Assembly: GCF_001443605.1 (NCBI RefSeq)
Contig: NZ_CP013118.1
Coordinates: forward strand, 3,219,501-3,283,500
Source: Salinivirga cyanobacteriivorans
Lineage (GTDB): Bacteria > Bacteroidota > Bacteroidia > Bacteroidales > Salinivirgaceae
Length of the DNA stretch: 64,000 bases
Direction: 5' to 3'
Notes under the pieces: generated by a model
What the model was told of the DNA's origin: nothing
Seen by the model: the letters and a program-made list of their open reading frames with translations, nothing else
The model's database searches: none
Shown here: positions 35,262-43,510 of the stretch, piece after piece
Layout: each line of letters begins with the position of its first letter
Position numbering within the stretch: the stretch's first letter is position 1
Made by a program: the position numbers and the translations under genes

Positions 35262-35343
35262 GGTTTCTGGTTTCAGGTTAAAAGTTCCAGGATGAACCTA
35301 CAACCTGAAACCTGAAACCTGAAACCTGTAACCTGTAACCTGA
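35262..35343. repeat. Hairpin-forming 7-bp tandem repeat inside the operon
   Basis: Six tandem copies of AACCTG(A/T) at 35302-35343. The segment 35262-35279 is the reverse complement of the first 18 bases of the array with one mismatch, so the pair can fold into an 18-bp stem with a 22-nt loop. It separates the MbxL-like gene from the MbxN fusion gene. Confidence 0.85.
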
Positions 35344-35354
35344 AAATTAATAAT

Positions 35355-37169
35355 ATGAGCCTCAAAGACATACTCACACCATTTACAGCCTGGAAAAATG
35401 TTTTCGAAGATTCGACTGTGATCAAAGATCCGCTGAATGATCGTCCGGGTGCCGACCGTTATCGTGGTTTCCATAAAAATGATGTGGAAAGCTGTATTGG
35501 TTGCGGTACATGTGAAGAAATATGCGAGAATAAAGCCATTGATTTGGTTCCTGTAGACGGTATAGAGACCAAAGACGGTGATAGTGGATTGCGTCCCAGA
35601 GTAGATTATGGACGCTGCTGCTGGTGTGCCCTGTGTGTTGATGTGTGTACTACAAACTCATTGACACTTAGTAACGAATATACCTGGGTTTCTGAAGATC
35701 CTGAAGAATTTCGTTTTATTCCCGGAATCGATAAAAAGTCGTGGGATGATAACGAGAAAGGCTGGAAAAAACCAGAACCCGGTTATGATTTTTATGAGCC
35801 CAACAGAGTGGCTATGGAGCATCTTGAGCCTGAAAAGCGCGATAATTCATTTGTTGAAATGGTTAAAGGCTTTTCTAAAGAGCAAGCTAAAGCAGAAGCC
35901 GACCGTTGCGTGGAATGTGGAATTTGTGTAGCTACCTGTCCCGCACATATGGGAATTCCCGAATACATAAAAGCCGTGCGTGAAGATGATATTGACCAGG
36001 GATTCAGTATATTATACGAAACCAACCCACTGCCCGAAATTTGCGGACGTATTTGTACCCACAAATGCGAAACTGTATGTTCGGTTGGCCATAATGGCGA
36101 TCCGCTATCTATACGTTGGCTTAAACGCTACATTGCCGATCAGGTTGACTCTGAGGATTATAAACGAGTACTGGGAACAGATAGCATAGAACAGAACGAC
36201 CAAAAAGTGGCCATTATTGGTGCGGGTCCTTCAGGATTATCGGCAGCTCACTATCTTGCTTTGATGGGATATCAATGTACTATTTATGAAAAATTACCCG
36301 AAGCCGGTGGTATGATGCGCTATGGAATACCGGAATACCGTTTGCCTTATGACAAGCTTGATAAGGATATCAATTATATAAAAAGTTTAGGTGTGGACAT
36401 TAAAACCAATATGGAAATTGGAAAGGATGTTACATTGAATGAGATAAAAGAGAATTACAATGCTGTTTTTGCAGGCACCGGATTACATATTGGCCGTAGC
36501 ACCCGTATTCCGGGAACCGACCATGAAGAAGTGTACATGGCTGCCGATTTATTACGCAAAATTTCACTGGGTGAAGAAGTGCCGGTAGCGAAAAAGATTG
36601 TAGTGATTGGTGGAGGTAACGTGGCTATGGATATTACACGCTCATTGGCCCGCTTGCAGAACAAAAAATACGGCGTAGTTGATGTATTGGCCATTTCACT
36701 CGAATCGGAAGATATTATGCCCGCCGACCGCGAAGAAGTTGTGGAAGCCCGGGAAGAAAAAGCAGTTGTTGATCCGGGTTGGGGACCAGAAAAAATCGAA
36801 ATTGAAGATGGCAAACTCAAGGGATTACAGGTGAAAAAATGTGTTTCAGTATTTGATGAAAATGGACGATTCAATCCCAAATTTGATGAGAATGACCGCA
36901 AGTTCTTCGAGGCCGACATGATTGTTGAGTCTATTGGCCAGGGAGCCGATATCAGCTACATCCCTAATGAAGTTCGTGATAATATTGATTTTAATGAGCG
37001 CGGCCGGATGGTTGTAAATGAATATTTCCAGTCAAAAGCTGAATGGCTTTTTGTGGGTGGAGATATTATACAGGGACCCGATGTAATTCACGGTATTGCA
37101 AATGGTCACAAAGCTGCCCGCGGCATTGATAAATTTATTAAAGGTGAATTAAAATATGCTGATAAATAG
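35355..37169 (+). CDS. NuoI-like ferredoxin fused to GltD/NfnB-type NAD(P)H oxidoreductase (MbxN-like fusion)
   Basis: 604 residues. N-terminal two-cluster ferredoxin: C47xxC50xxC53xxxC57 and C88xxC91xxC94xxxC98, placed as in NuoI/MbhN. From about residue 175 follows a GltD/NfnB/PreT-like part: cluster cysteines in RCVECGICVATC and CGRICTHKCETVC, FAD motif VAIIGAGPSGLSAAHY near 285, substrate-side GGMMRYGIPEYRLP near 318, and NAD(P) motif IVVIGGGNVAMD near 415. It would let NAD(P)H donate electrons directly to the peripheral arm, in place of the ferredoxin entry of archaeal Mbx. Alone it could be called an FAD-dependent oxidoreductase; context and the N-terminal domain argue for a complex subunit. 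Confidence 0.9.
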   Translation: MSLKDILTPFTAWKNVFEDSTVIKDPLNDRPGADRYRGFHKNDVESCIGCGTCEEICENKAIDLVPVDGIETKDGDSGLRPRVDYGRCCWCALCVDVCTTNSLTLSNEYTWVSEDPEEFRFIPGIDKKSWDDNEKGWKKPEPGYDFYEPNRVAMEHLEPEKRDNSFVEMVKGFSKEQAKAEADRCVECGICVATCPAHMGIPEYIKAVREDDIDQGFSILYETNPLPEICGRICTHKCETVCSVGHNGDPLSIRWLKRYIADQVDSEDYKRVLGTDSIEQNDQKVAIIGAGPSGLSAAHYLALMGYQCTIYEKLPEAGGMMRYGIPEYRLPYDKLDKDINYIKSLGVDIKTNMEIGKDVTLNEIKENYNAVFAGTGLHIGRSTRIPGTDHEEVYMAADLLRKISLGEEVPVAKKIVVIGGGNVAMDITRSLARLQNKKYGVVDVLAISLESEDIMPADREEVVEAREEKAVVDPGWGPEKIEIEDGKLKGLQVKKCVSVFDENGRFNPKFDENDRKFFEADMIVESIGQGADISYIPNEVRDNIDFNERGRMVVNEYFQSKAEWLFVGGDIIQGPDVIHGIANGHKAARGIDKFIKGELKYADK

Positions 37170-37183
37170 ATTTTGAAGGAGGA

Positions 37184-37374
37184 GGTTTAATATTATATGA
37201 TTATACGGTTATTTACCACTTACGCAAACAGATTTTATTCATTAGCCCCTTTTCCGCCAGTTGGCGTATCGGGGCAAACAAATTGATTTTGACTCCGTCG
37301 AGCTTCGCTTCGCTACGGTTCAATGCACCCTTTAAGTTCACTGGTAAATTACTGCGCATTCATATAATATAACC
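37184..37374. repeat. MITE-like element with imperfect terminal inverted repeats
   Basis: 191 bp between the fusion gene and the PreA-like gene. Left end 37184-37218 and right end 37342-37374 are imperfect inverted complements over about 33 bp (shared blocks TGGTAAAT and CATATAATAT, then AACC at the edge). Inside are hairpins: AGCCCC...GGGGC around CGCCA/TGGCG at 37244-37275 and CCGT...ACGG at 37295-37318. No coding frame. A non-autonomous element or a large regulatory or terminator structure are both possible. Confidence 0.6.
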
Positions 37375-37435
37375 AATATCAATTATTTATTATTCAGAAT
37401 CTTGAATTTACAATCTAACATCCAAAATAAAAAAT

Positions 37436-38425
37436 ATGGTTGATCTGAAGACATCTTACATGGGAAAAACGCTGAAAAACCCCATTATTGTGGGTAGTTC
37501 AGAGCTTTGCGATTCTCCTGAGAAGGTTAAGAAGCTGGAAGAAAATGGTGCTGGTGCGGTAGTGCTTAAATCCCTTTTTGAGGAGCAAATTATGATGGAG
37601 GTTGATGCACAACGCGTAAATAATATGTATGGCTCTTATGATGATGTGGAAAATTACGTATCATTCTATACCCGTAAGCATAATCTTGATGAATACCTTT
37701 CGCTTGTAGAAAAGTCAAAACAGGGTACAGATATACCTGTTTTTGCCAGCATCAACTGTATTTCAAACGGCGAATGGGTAGAGTTTGCCCGGCAGATAGA
37801 AAGCGCCGGAGCAGATGGTTTGGAGCTGAATATGTTTATCATGCCCAATGACCCGCAAACCAGCGGAAATGAAATTGAAAGAATATACTTTGAAATACTG
37901 GAGGACATCAAGAAAGAAATTTCTATTCCTGTGGCCATGAAGGTAAGCTCTTATTTTTCGGGTATGGCTCAAATGCTGGTCGATCTATCCAAAACTGATT
38001 TAGCAGCCCTTGTACTTTTTAATCACTTTTATCAGCCCGATATTAATGTAGACAAGGAGGAGGTTGTTTCGGGAGATATCTTTACACAGCCCCGCGATAT
38101 TTCCAATACCCTGCGTTGGGTTGGTTTTTTATCCGATCATGTTGAATGCGACCTCGCAGCCTCAACCGGCGTGCATTCCGGGTACGATGCTGTAAAAGCC
38201 CTACTTACCGGTGCAAATGCCGTTCAGGTAGCTTCTGCGCTGTATAAAAATAAACCGGCCTACATTAAAACCATGTTGCAGGAAATTGAAAACTGGATGC
38301 AGCAAAAAGGTTATAATAGCTTGAACGATTTTAAGGGAAAATTGAGCTATGCAAACGTTAAGCGGCCTATGATGTATGAGCGTGCCCAGTTTATGAAGTA
38401 CTATTCCAATTATACTGATTTGTAA
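37436..38425 (+). CDS. Dihydroorotate dehydrogenase-like flavoprotein (PreA/PyrD family)
   Basis: 329 residues, TIM-barrel of the class 1 DHOD/PreA type. Starts with LKTSYMGKTLKNPIIVGSSELCDS; FMN-site segments include GADGLELNMFIMP (about residue 138), PVAMKVSSYFSG (about 167) and the C-terminal AASTGVHSGYDAVKALLTGANAVQVASALY phosphate loop. The usual active-site lysine region is diverged, so the substrate is uncertain. Its position after the GltD-like fusion recalls PreT-PreA (dihydropyrimidine dehydrogenase) pairing, but a 266-bp gap with a repeat element separates them. Confidence 0.88.
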   Translation: MVDLKTSYMGKTLKNPIIVGSSELCDSPEKVKKLEENGAGAVVLKSLFEEQIMMEVDAQRVNNMYGSYDDVENYVSFYTRKHNLDEYLSLVEKSKQGTDIPVFASINCISNGEWVEFARQIESAGADGLELNMFIMPNDPQTSGNEIERIYFEILEDIKKEISIPVAMKVSSYFSGMAQMLVDLSKTDLAALVLFNHFYQPDINVDKEEVVSGDIFTQPRDISNTLRWVGFLSDHVECDLAASTGVHSGYDAVKALLTGANAVQVASALYKNKPAYIKTMLQEIENWMQQKGYNSLNDFKGKLSYANVKRPMMYERAQFMKYYSNYTDL

Positions 38426-38498
38426 CATTCAGATAGGCAAAATTGTACAGTGGAGACATCCTACTTTTTTTGCACCAGTTTTTGATCCTATGTAGTTG

Positions 38499-39507
38499 TT
38501 ATCGAATACTATACATGATGCCGAAGGATGGTTGAACACCGGCAATTTCTAATTCTATGGTTCCTGCAATTCTTATTTTTGTTTTTAATATTAGGTTGCC
38601 GATCTTATAGTGAAACCCTGCTCCAAAATAATGTAGTAAGAAAAATGAAGCAAGATCAATTGTATAAGATCCGTTAAAACCCAGCCCGGGCTGTAAGTCA
38701 ATGTATTCTATTCCGAAAGGGATTCCTGTTGATTTTCTATCATCCAGAAACTGATTGAAACCAATTAAAAAGAACAGGTTTTCATTTCGTTCAATTTGCT
38801 GGAAGTAAAAGCTAGCTGAAATATATTGGTAATTATCTCTATCGTATTTACTTCTGTAGGTTGAAGAAAGTGAAAAGTTTCCAAAATCAACGGAAAAAAG
38901 CAGTTTGCGTTTTACATCTTTCCCATATTCGATACATGACTCATCGCCACAACTTAATTCATGATATTTCTTTGCGAAACTTACAAGGCTTTTATGACCA
39001 ATACCACTAAGATTAGAGATGTCTTTTTTTAAGCCTTCTGTATCTCTTGTATAAAAATCCAGCACGCCTTTATATTCAATGGTTTTTTTGCGGTAAGTTT
39101 TACCATCTTCATATATTATATTTTAGCTCGCGTAATTTAAGGCTGTCCTTTTCAATATAATAATGATTATCTCCATATTCATCTCTGTAAAAATAAGCGT
39201 CAAGTTCACCATTGATCAGGTATTCTAAAAAGAGCATGCCATGTGTAGAGTCCACATATTTTGATACATAGTATTTACCATTCGTAAAGCGGTAACCATA
39301 AATTTCGGATGGTATAAATGTTGTTTCCTTTTCGCCTTCATTGGTTCGAAAATTTATGGATTTTGCGTTTTTACTGTATTTTTTATTCTGCAGCGATCCC
39401 CAAACAGTGTCTTGCTGGGTTTTGAGAATATATCCTGGTTTCTATTCATTTTGGGCAAATACGATGGTACTAATGGCAATTAGTAGGAGTGTACAGTTTA
39501 ATTTCAT
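38499..39507 (-). pseudogene. Decayed outer-membrane beta-barrel-like protein gene
   Basis: The gene starts at 39507 (signal peptide MKLNCTLLLIAISTIVFAQ), hits an in-frame TAG at 39442-39444 after 21 codons, continues in frame as KPGYILKTQQDTVWGSLQNKK... to a TGA at 39109-39111, and the coding sense resumes in another frame as YEDGKTYRKKTIEYKG, running to 38499. The C-terminal 190 residues alternate hydrophobic and polar residues like beta-barrel strands and end in an aromatic/Arg terminus (SFGIMYSIR). One nonsense mutation plus one frameshift make it a pseudogene unless sequencing errors are present. Confidence 0.75.
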
Positions 39508-39832
39508 GAGCTTTTCATTATAATAATAGACAAAGGTAAAAAAATACATTACTTTTCGAGACAATAGATAAAATTACCTGTTGCTGTGATTGGCCCAACG
39601 ATAAAAGATTATTAAAACTCCCTGCCAGCATTAAATCATATTTTACTATTTACAAAGTTTTAATCTTTCTATATGCTAAAATTTAAATTTTAAAACAGAT
39701 GATTCAAATGTCAATCAAACATTTCAAAGGAAAAATTTCTGATTTCATTGGCTAAAGATGAAAGAAAAGTACAAAACTAGTATGTTTATTATGGTTTTCG
39801 TATTTTAGTACGCTACACGAATAATTAATTAA
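39508..39832. other. Intergenic stretch of 325 bp without a recognisable gene
   Basis: Very AT-rich divergent spacer between the decayed gene and the S/T-like membrane protein gene. It holds an AAAATTTAAATTTT palindrome near 39679-39692 and an 18-codon ATG frame near 39700 that I do not consider a gene. I see no promoter with good spacing. Confidence 0.5.
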
Positions 39833-41011
39833 GTGTTAAGCGAAAAAAACATAAACGCACTTTGGCTAAAAGCCGGGATCATTGGGAGCTCCTGGGCTGC
39901 ATTTGAAATTATTGTGGGTAGTTTTTTGCACAACCTGCAAATTCCCTTTGCCGGAACCATGCTTTCTGCAGCTAGCGTATTTTTGCTTATCAGTTTTGCC
40001 CAGTTATGGAATGAACGGGGTGTAATTTTACGTGCCGGTATCATTTGCGCACTGATGAAATCAATTTCCCCAAGTGCGGTAATCATTGGTCCAATGGTAG
40101 GGATTTTTATGGAAGCTCTCCTTATTGAACTATTGCTACTCATCATGGGACGTCACATTATTGGTTTTGTTATAGCTGGTGCAGTAGCAGTACTTTGGTC
40201 GCTGGTACAGAAAATTTTGTTTTTACTACTCATGTACGGCCTCGATTTAATCGAACTGGCCAAATCATTATATCAATACCTAATAAAGCTATCCGGAATC
40301 GACTCGTTATCGAGCCTTTACCTGATTGCGGGTATTGTGATACTCTATATGGTTCTGGGCGCTGCTGCGGCCTATGCAGGTTTTGTGAGCGGCAAAAGGT
40401 ATGTAAACTCGAATGTGAAGAATCATCACACGTTAAAGGTGAGTTTAAATCAGGAAAATGCTTTTCAAACCAATACTAACCAACAGTTTTCTGTGTTGTT
40501 GCTTTTTGTAGTTGTAGGCGCTATTATAGCGAGTTTATATTTTATTAATAAACAAATGTATTGGGCAGCTGGCGCACTGGGTGTTTCGTTTATAGTATTT
40601 TGTATTTACCGATATAAAAATTCGACCAAATATTTGAGAAAGCCTAAAATCTGGATTCAATTTATAGCAATCACAACTATTGCAGCAATGATATGGAGTT
40701 GGGCCGCTACAGGCTCTTATTTCTCAAAAGAAGGGTTAGTTGTAGGATTAGAGATGAATTACCGTGCCCTGATTATCATTTTTGGATTTGCTGCTGTAGG
40801 CGTGGAGTTGCGTAACCCGGTGGTAAAAGCAATCCTGTTCCGCAGAGGGTTTAAGCAATTGCACCAAACCTTATCTTTTTCATTTGCTGCATTGCCGGTT
40901 ATTATTGAAAGTTTACCAAAACCTGCACTGTTTTTCAAACAAAGAAACAGGGTAATGGCTCAGATATTAGATCAGTCGCATAATATGTTACAATCTATTG
41001 ATGATGAATAA
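39833..41011 (+). CDS. Multi-helix membrane protein resembling fused ECF-transporter S and T components
   Basis: 392 residues, GTG start; a TAA lies directly upstream in frame, which fixes the 5' limit. The first 200 residues have six or so helices and resemble ECF S components (WAAFEIIVGSFLHNLQIPFAG; AGIICALMKSISPSAVIIGPMVGIFMEALL). After a linker, helices near residues 220-310 lead to a C-terminal cytoplasmic-looking segment, RRGFKQLHQTLSFSFAALPVIIES, that recalls the coupling region of T components. No ECF ATPase is adjacent; the next gene is a THEP1-like NTPase overlapping by 8 bp. Substrate could be molybdate-related, a purine or a vitamin; this is inference. Confidence 0.7.
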   Translation: MLSEKNINALWLKAGIIGSSWAAFEIIVGSFLHNLQIPFAGTMLSAASVFLLISFAQLWNERGVILRAGIICALMKSISPSAVIIGPMVGIFMEALLIELLLLIMGRHIIGFVIAGAVAVLWSLVQKILFLLLMYGLDLIELAKSLYQYLIKLSGIDSLSSLYLIAGIVILYMVLGAAAAYAGFVSGKRYVNSNVKNHHTLKVSLNQENAFQTNTNQQFSVLLLFVVVGAIIASLYFINKQMYWAAGALGVSFIVFCIYRYKNSTKYLRKPKIWIQFIAITTIAAMIWSWAATGSYFSKEGLVVGLEMNYRALIIIFGFAAVGVELRNPVVKAILFRRGFKQLHQTLSFSFAALPVIIESLPKPALFFKQRNRVMAQILDQSHNMLQSIDDE

Positions 41012-41540
41012 AACCTTTATCATATCGGGTGAGGTGCATGGTGGAAAAACCACTTATGCTGCCGGACTGAGCAAACGTTTGACAGACAATGGGCTGCAAG
41101 TGACGGGTTTTGTGTGTCCGGGAACGTTCAAAAACAATCATCGCAATGCATTTGATCTGAAATTTCTGCACTCAGGTCAGCAAATGCCCTTTGCCAGAGC
41201 TGGGCATGTTGATGGTTGGATTAATTATAAACGATTCAGTTTCAATCCAGAAGCTTTATATTTAGGAGCTAAACAGCTAGATGCAATAGAAAATAGCGAA
41301 CAAACTGTTGTTTTTGTGGATGAAATAGGGCAATGGGAACTTGAAGACGGAGGTTGGGCAGAAGCCATTATAGGTTTAATGCAGAATAAAAAAACCATGA
41401 AAATACTTGTGGTACGAAAAAAATTCATCTCAAAAATATTAGAAAAGTTTAAAATAGACAGCCCTATCATTTTTGATATTCAACAAACATCTTTTGATGC
41501 AGCATGTGAGCATATTATGCATTTTAATTTAACCCATTAA
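41004..41540 (+). CDS. THEP1/DUF2478-like nucleoside-triphosphatase
   Basis: 178 residues from MNKTFIISGE (TTG and ATG codons just upstream are less likely). P-loop GEVHGGKTT at residues 9-17 and Walker B-like VVFVDEIGQWE near residue 95, as in the THEP1 family of P-loop NTPases. It overlaps the S/T-like transporter gene by 8 bp, so the two are coupled and it may energise or regulate that protein. Members of this family also occur near molybdenum-related genes. Confidence 0.85.
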   Translation: MNKTFIISGEVHGGKTTYAAGLSKRLTDNGLQVTGFVCPGTFKNNHRNAFDLKFLHSGQQMPFARAGHVDGWINYKRFSFNPEALYLGAKQLDAIENSEQTVVFVDEIGQWELEDGGWAEAIIGLMQNKKTMKILVVRKKFISKILEKFKIDSPIIFDIQQTSFDAACEHIMHFNLTH

Positions 41541-41551
41541 AACCCCGCAAC

Positions 41552-42016
41552 ATGGAAATTAAAGCAATAAACGCCAATAAGTATAAAGGAAGGTCCAAAG
41601 GACTGGACACGCGAATTGAAACCTTTCAGCGAGTAATTCAGGCGATTAATGATAAGGAGATTGAAGACAGTGTTGCCCTGCGAATAAATGCAGAAATTGA
41701 TTCACTGAATACTACGACGATGGATGAAAAATCGTTTAAAAAGCAACTTCCTAAGGTGCAAATGAAAATTTTAAATATTTTAAAAAAGGAACTAAAATTA
41801 GTGCCCCTTAATTATTACAGAAATCAATGGCTGGCAGTAGGGATGTCTGCACTGGGGCTGCCAATAGGCGCTTTATATGCCATTGCAATAGACAATATGG
41901 CAATGCTGGCAATCGGGATCCCAATAGGGATGGTTATTGGAATGGGTGTAGGCGCCGGAATGGATAAAAAAGCAAAAAAAGAAGGGAAACAACTCAATGT
42001 ACAATTTGACCTCTAG
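41552..42016 (+). CDS. Small membrane protein of unknown function
   Basis: 154 residues: a polar helical N-terminal part of about 90 residues, two hydrophobic segments (WLAVGMSALGLPIGALYAIAI and MLAIGIPIGMVIGMGVGAGMD) and a basic tail. I recognise no family. It sits between the NTPase and the molybdenum hydroxylase genes, 11 bp after the former and 45 bp before the latter, so it may be cotranscribed. Confidence 0.7.
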   Translation: MEIKAINANKYKGRSKGLDTRIETFQRVIQAINDKEIEDSVALRINAEIDSLNTTTMDEKSFKKQLPKVQMKILNILKKELKLVPLNYYRNQWLAVGMSALGLPIGALYAIAIDNMAMLAIGIPIGMVIGMGVGAGMDKKAKKEGKQLNVQFDL

Positions 42017-42061
42017 TAAACAATAACTTGAGTTGTTCATTCAATATAAAAGATACAACAG

Positions 42062-43465
42062 ATGATAACATTTGTATTAAATAATCAGATTGTTCACACC
42101 GACAAAGCAGAAGGAACTGCTTTGCTGGATTTTATTCGTGATGATTCGTCGCTACCGGGCACTAAAATAGGCTGCCGTGAAGGTGATTGCGGTGCTTGCA
42201 CTGTTTTAGAAGGAACATTAAAAGATGGTCGGGTGCTTTACAAAAGCATAGTATCTTGCCTCACACCACTTGGGAATGCCCATGGGAAGCACATTGTAAC
42301 CCTGGAAGGCATAAATATGAATGACTTAACACCCGTGCAGAAAGCAATGGTTGATAATGCTGCCACCCAATGTGGATTTTGTACACCGGGGTTCATTATG
42401 TCGTTTACGGCACACGCCATGTCGCACCAAAAGGTAAATGCCAAAGGAGCTATTGATGCCGTAAGTGGAAACATCTGTCGATGTACAGGTTATAAATCTA
42501 TTGAGCGGGCTGCGCAAGCCAATGCAGAAGCAATGCAAAATAAAGACCTCAAAGAACCTGTGAAATGGCTGGTTGAAAAGCACTATTTGCCAGATTATTT
42601 TTTAAAAATCCCGAAGATGCTTCGGGAAATTGAATCTCCTGATATTGAGTTTGATGAGAATCATAAGATAATGGGTGGTGGAACAGACCTGTTGGTGCAA
42701 CAGCACGATAAAATTGCTGAATCGCCAATAAACAGGTTTTATTTAAAAGATGACCTGAAACAAATTACTGTTGCGAATAATCGTGTAATTATTGGAGCAG
42801 GTTGCACTGCCAACGATATCGCTTTGAGTGAACTCATGCAAGATTTTTTTCCGAAAATTAAGGAACAGTTTAAGCTCATCTCATCAGAACCTATACGCAA
42901 TACTGCTACTGTTGCTGGTAATATTATGAATGCCTCTCCCATTGGAGACCTCTCCATATTTTTTCTGGCGCTAAATGCTTCCGTAATTTTAAATAATAAA
43001 AAACAGCAGCGCGAAATGCCCCTTAAAGAGTTTTTTCTTGACTATAAAAAAACGGCTATAGAACAGGGAGAGTTTATTGAAGCAATTGCATTTCAAAAAC
43101 CTGAAAAAGGAGTGCTTGTTAACTACGAGAAAGTCAGCAAGCGTACACACCTCGATATTGCCAGTGTAACATCTGCAATGAAAATTATTGTTGAAAAGGG
43201 AATTATTGAAGCCTGTAGTATTTCTGCCGGTGGTGTAAAAGCCATTCCATTGTTTTTAAACAAAACAAGTGAATTTTTAACCGGGAAAAATCTTACCCCT
43301 GAGGTTATTCAGAAGGCCAATGAAATAATGCAAACCGAAATTGCGCCCATCAGTGATGTGCGGGGAAAAAGTGAATATAAAAGATTACTCCTGAAGCAAA
43401 TACTATTTGCACATTTTATGGAATTATTTCCTGGGCATGTGGCAAAAGAAGGTTTGCTGAGGTAA
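42062..43465 (+). CDS. Xanthine dehydrogenase small subunit: [2Fe-2S] plus FAD domains (XdhA-type)
   Basis: 467 residues. Plant-type [2Fe-2S] domain with GCREGDCGACTV (about residue 38), second cluster with CGFCTPGF and ICRCTGY (about 103 and 139), then a FAD-binding domain with MGGGTDLLVQ (about 202) and TVAGNIMNASPIGD (about 282). Passes electrons from the molybdenum site to FAD and NAD+ or another acceptor. Directly precedes the large-subunit gene by 45 bp. Molybdenum hydroxylase acting on a purine is the expected role. Confidence 0.94.
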   Translation: MITFVLNNQIVHTDKAEGTALLDFIRDDSSLPGTKIGCREGDCGACTVLEGTLKDGRVLYKSIVSCLTPLGNAHGKHIVTLEGINMNDLTPVQKAMVDNAATQCGFCTPGFIMSFTAHAMSHQKVNAKGAIDAVSGNICRCTGYKSIERAAQANAEAMQNKDLKEPVKWLVEKHYLPDYFLKIPKMLREIESPDIEFDENHKIMGGGTDLLVQQHDKIAESPINRFYLKDDLKQITVANNRVIIGAGCTANDIALSELMQDFFPKIKEQFKLISSEPIRNTATVAGNIMNASPIGDLSIFFLALNASVILNNKKQQREMPLKEFFLDYKKTAIEQGEFIEAIAFQKPEKGVLVNYEKVSKRTHLDIASVTSAMKIIVEKGIIEACSISAGGVKAIPLFLNKTSEFLTGKNLTPEVIQKANEIMQTEIAPISDVRGKSEYKRLLLKQILFAHFMELFPGHVAKEGLLR

Positions 43466-43510
43466 TCAGATTTATAAATAATCAGCTATTGAGAAAAAAG
43501 AGGAATTACA

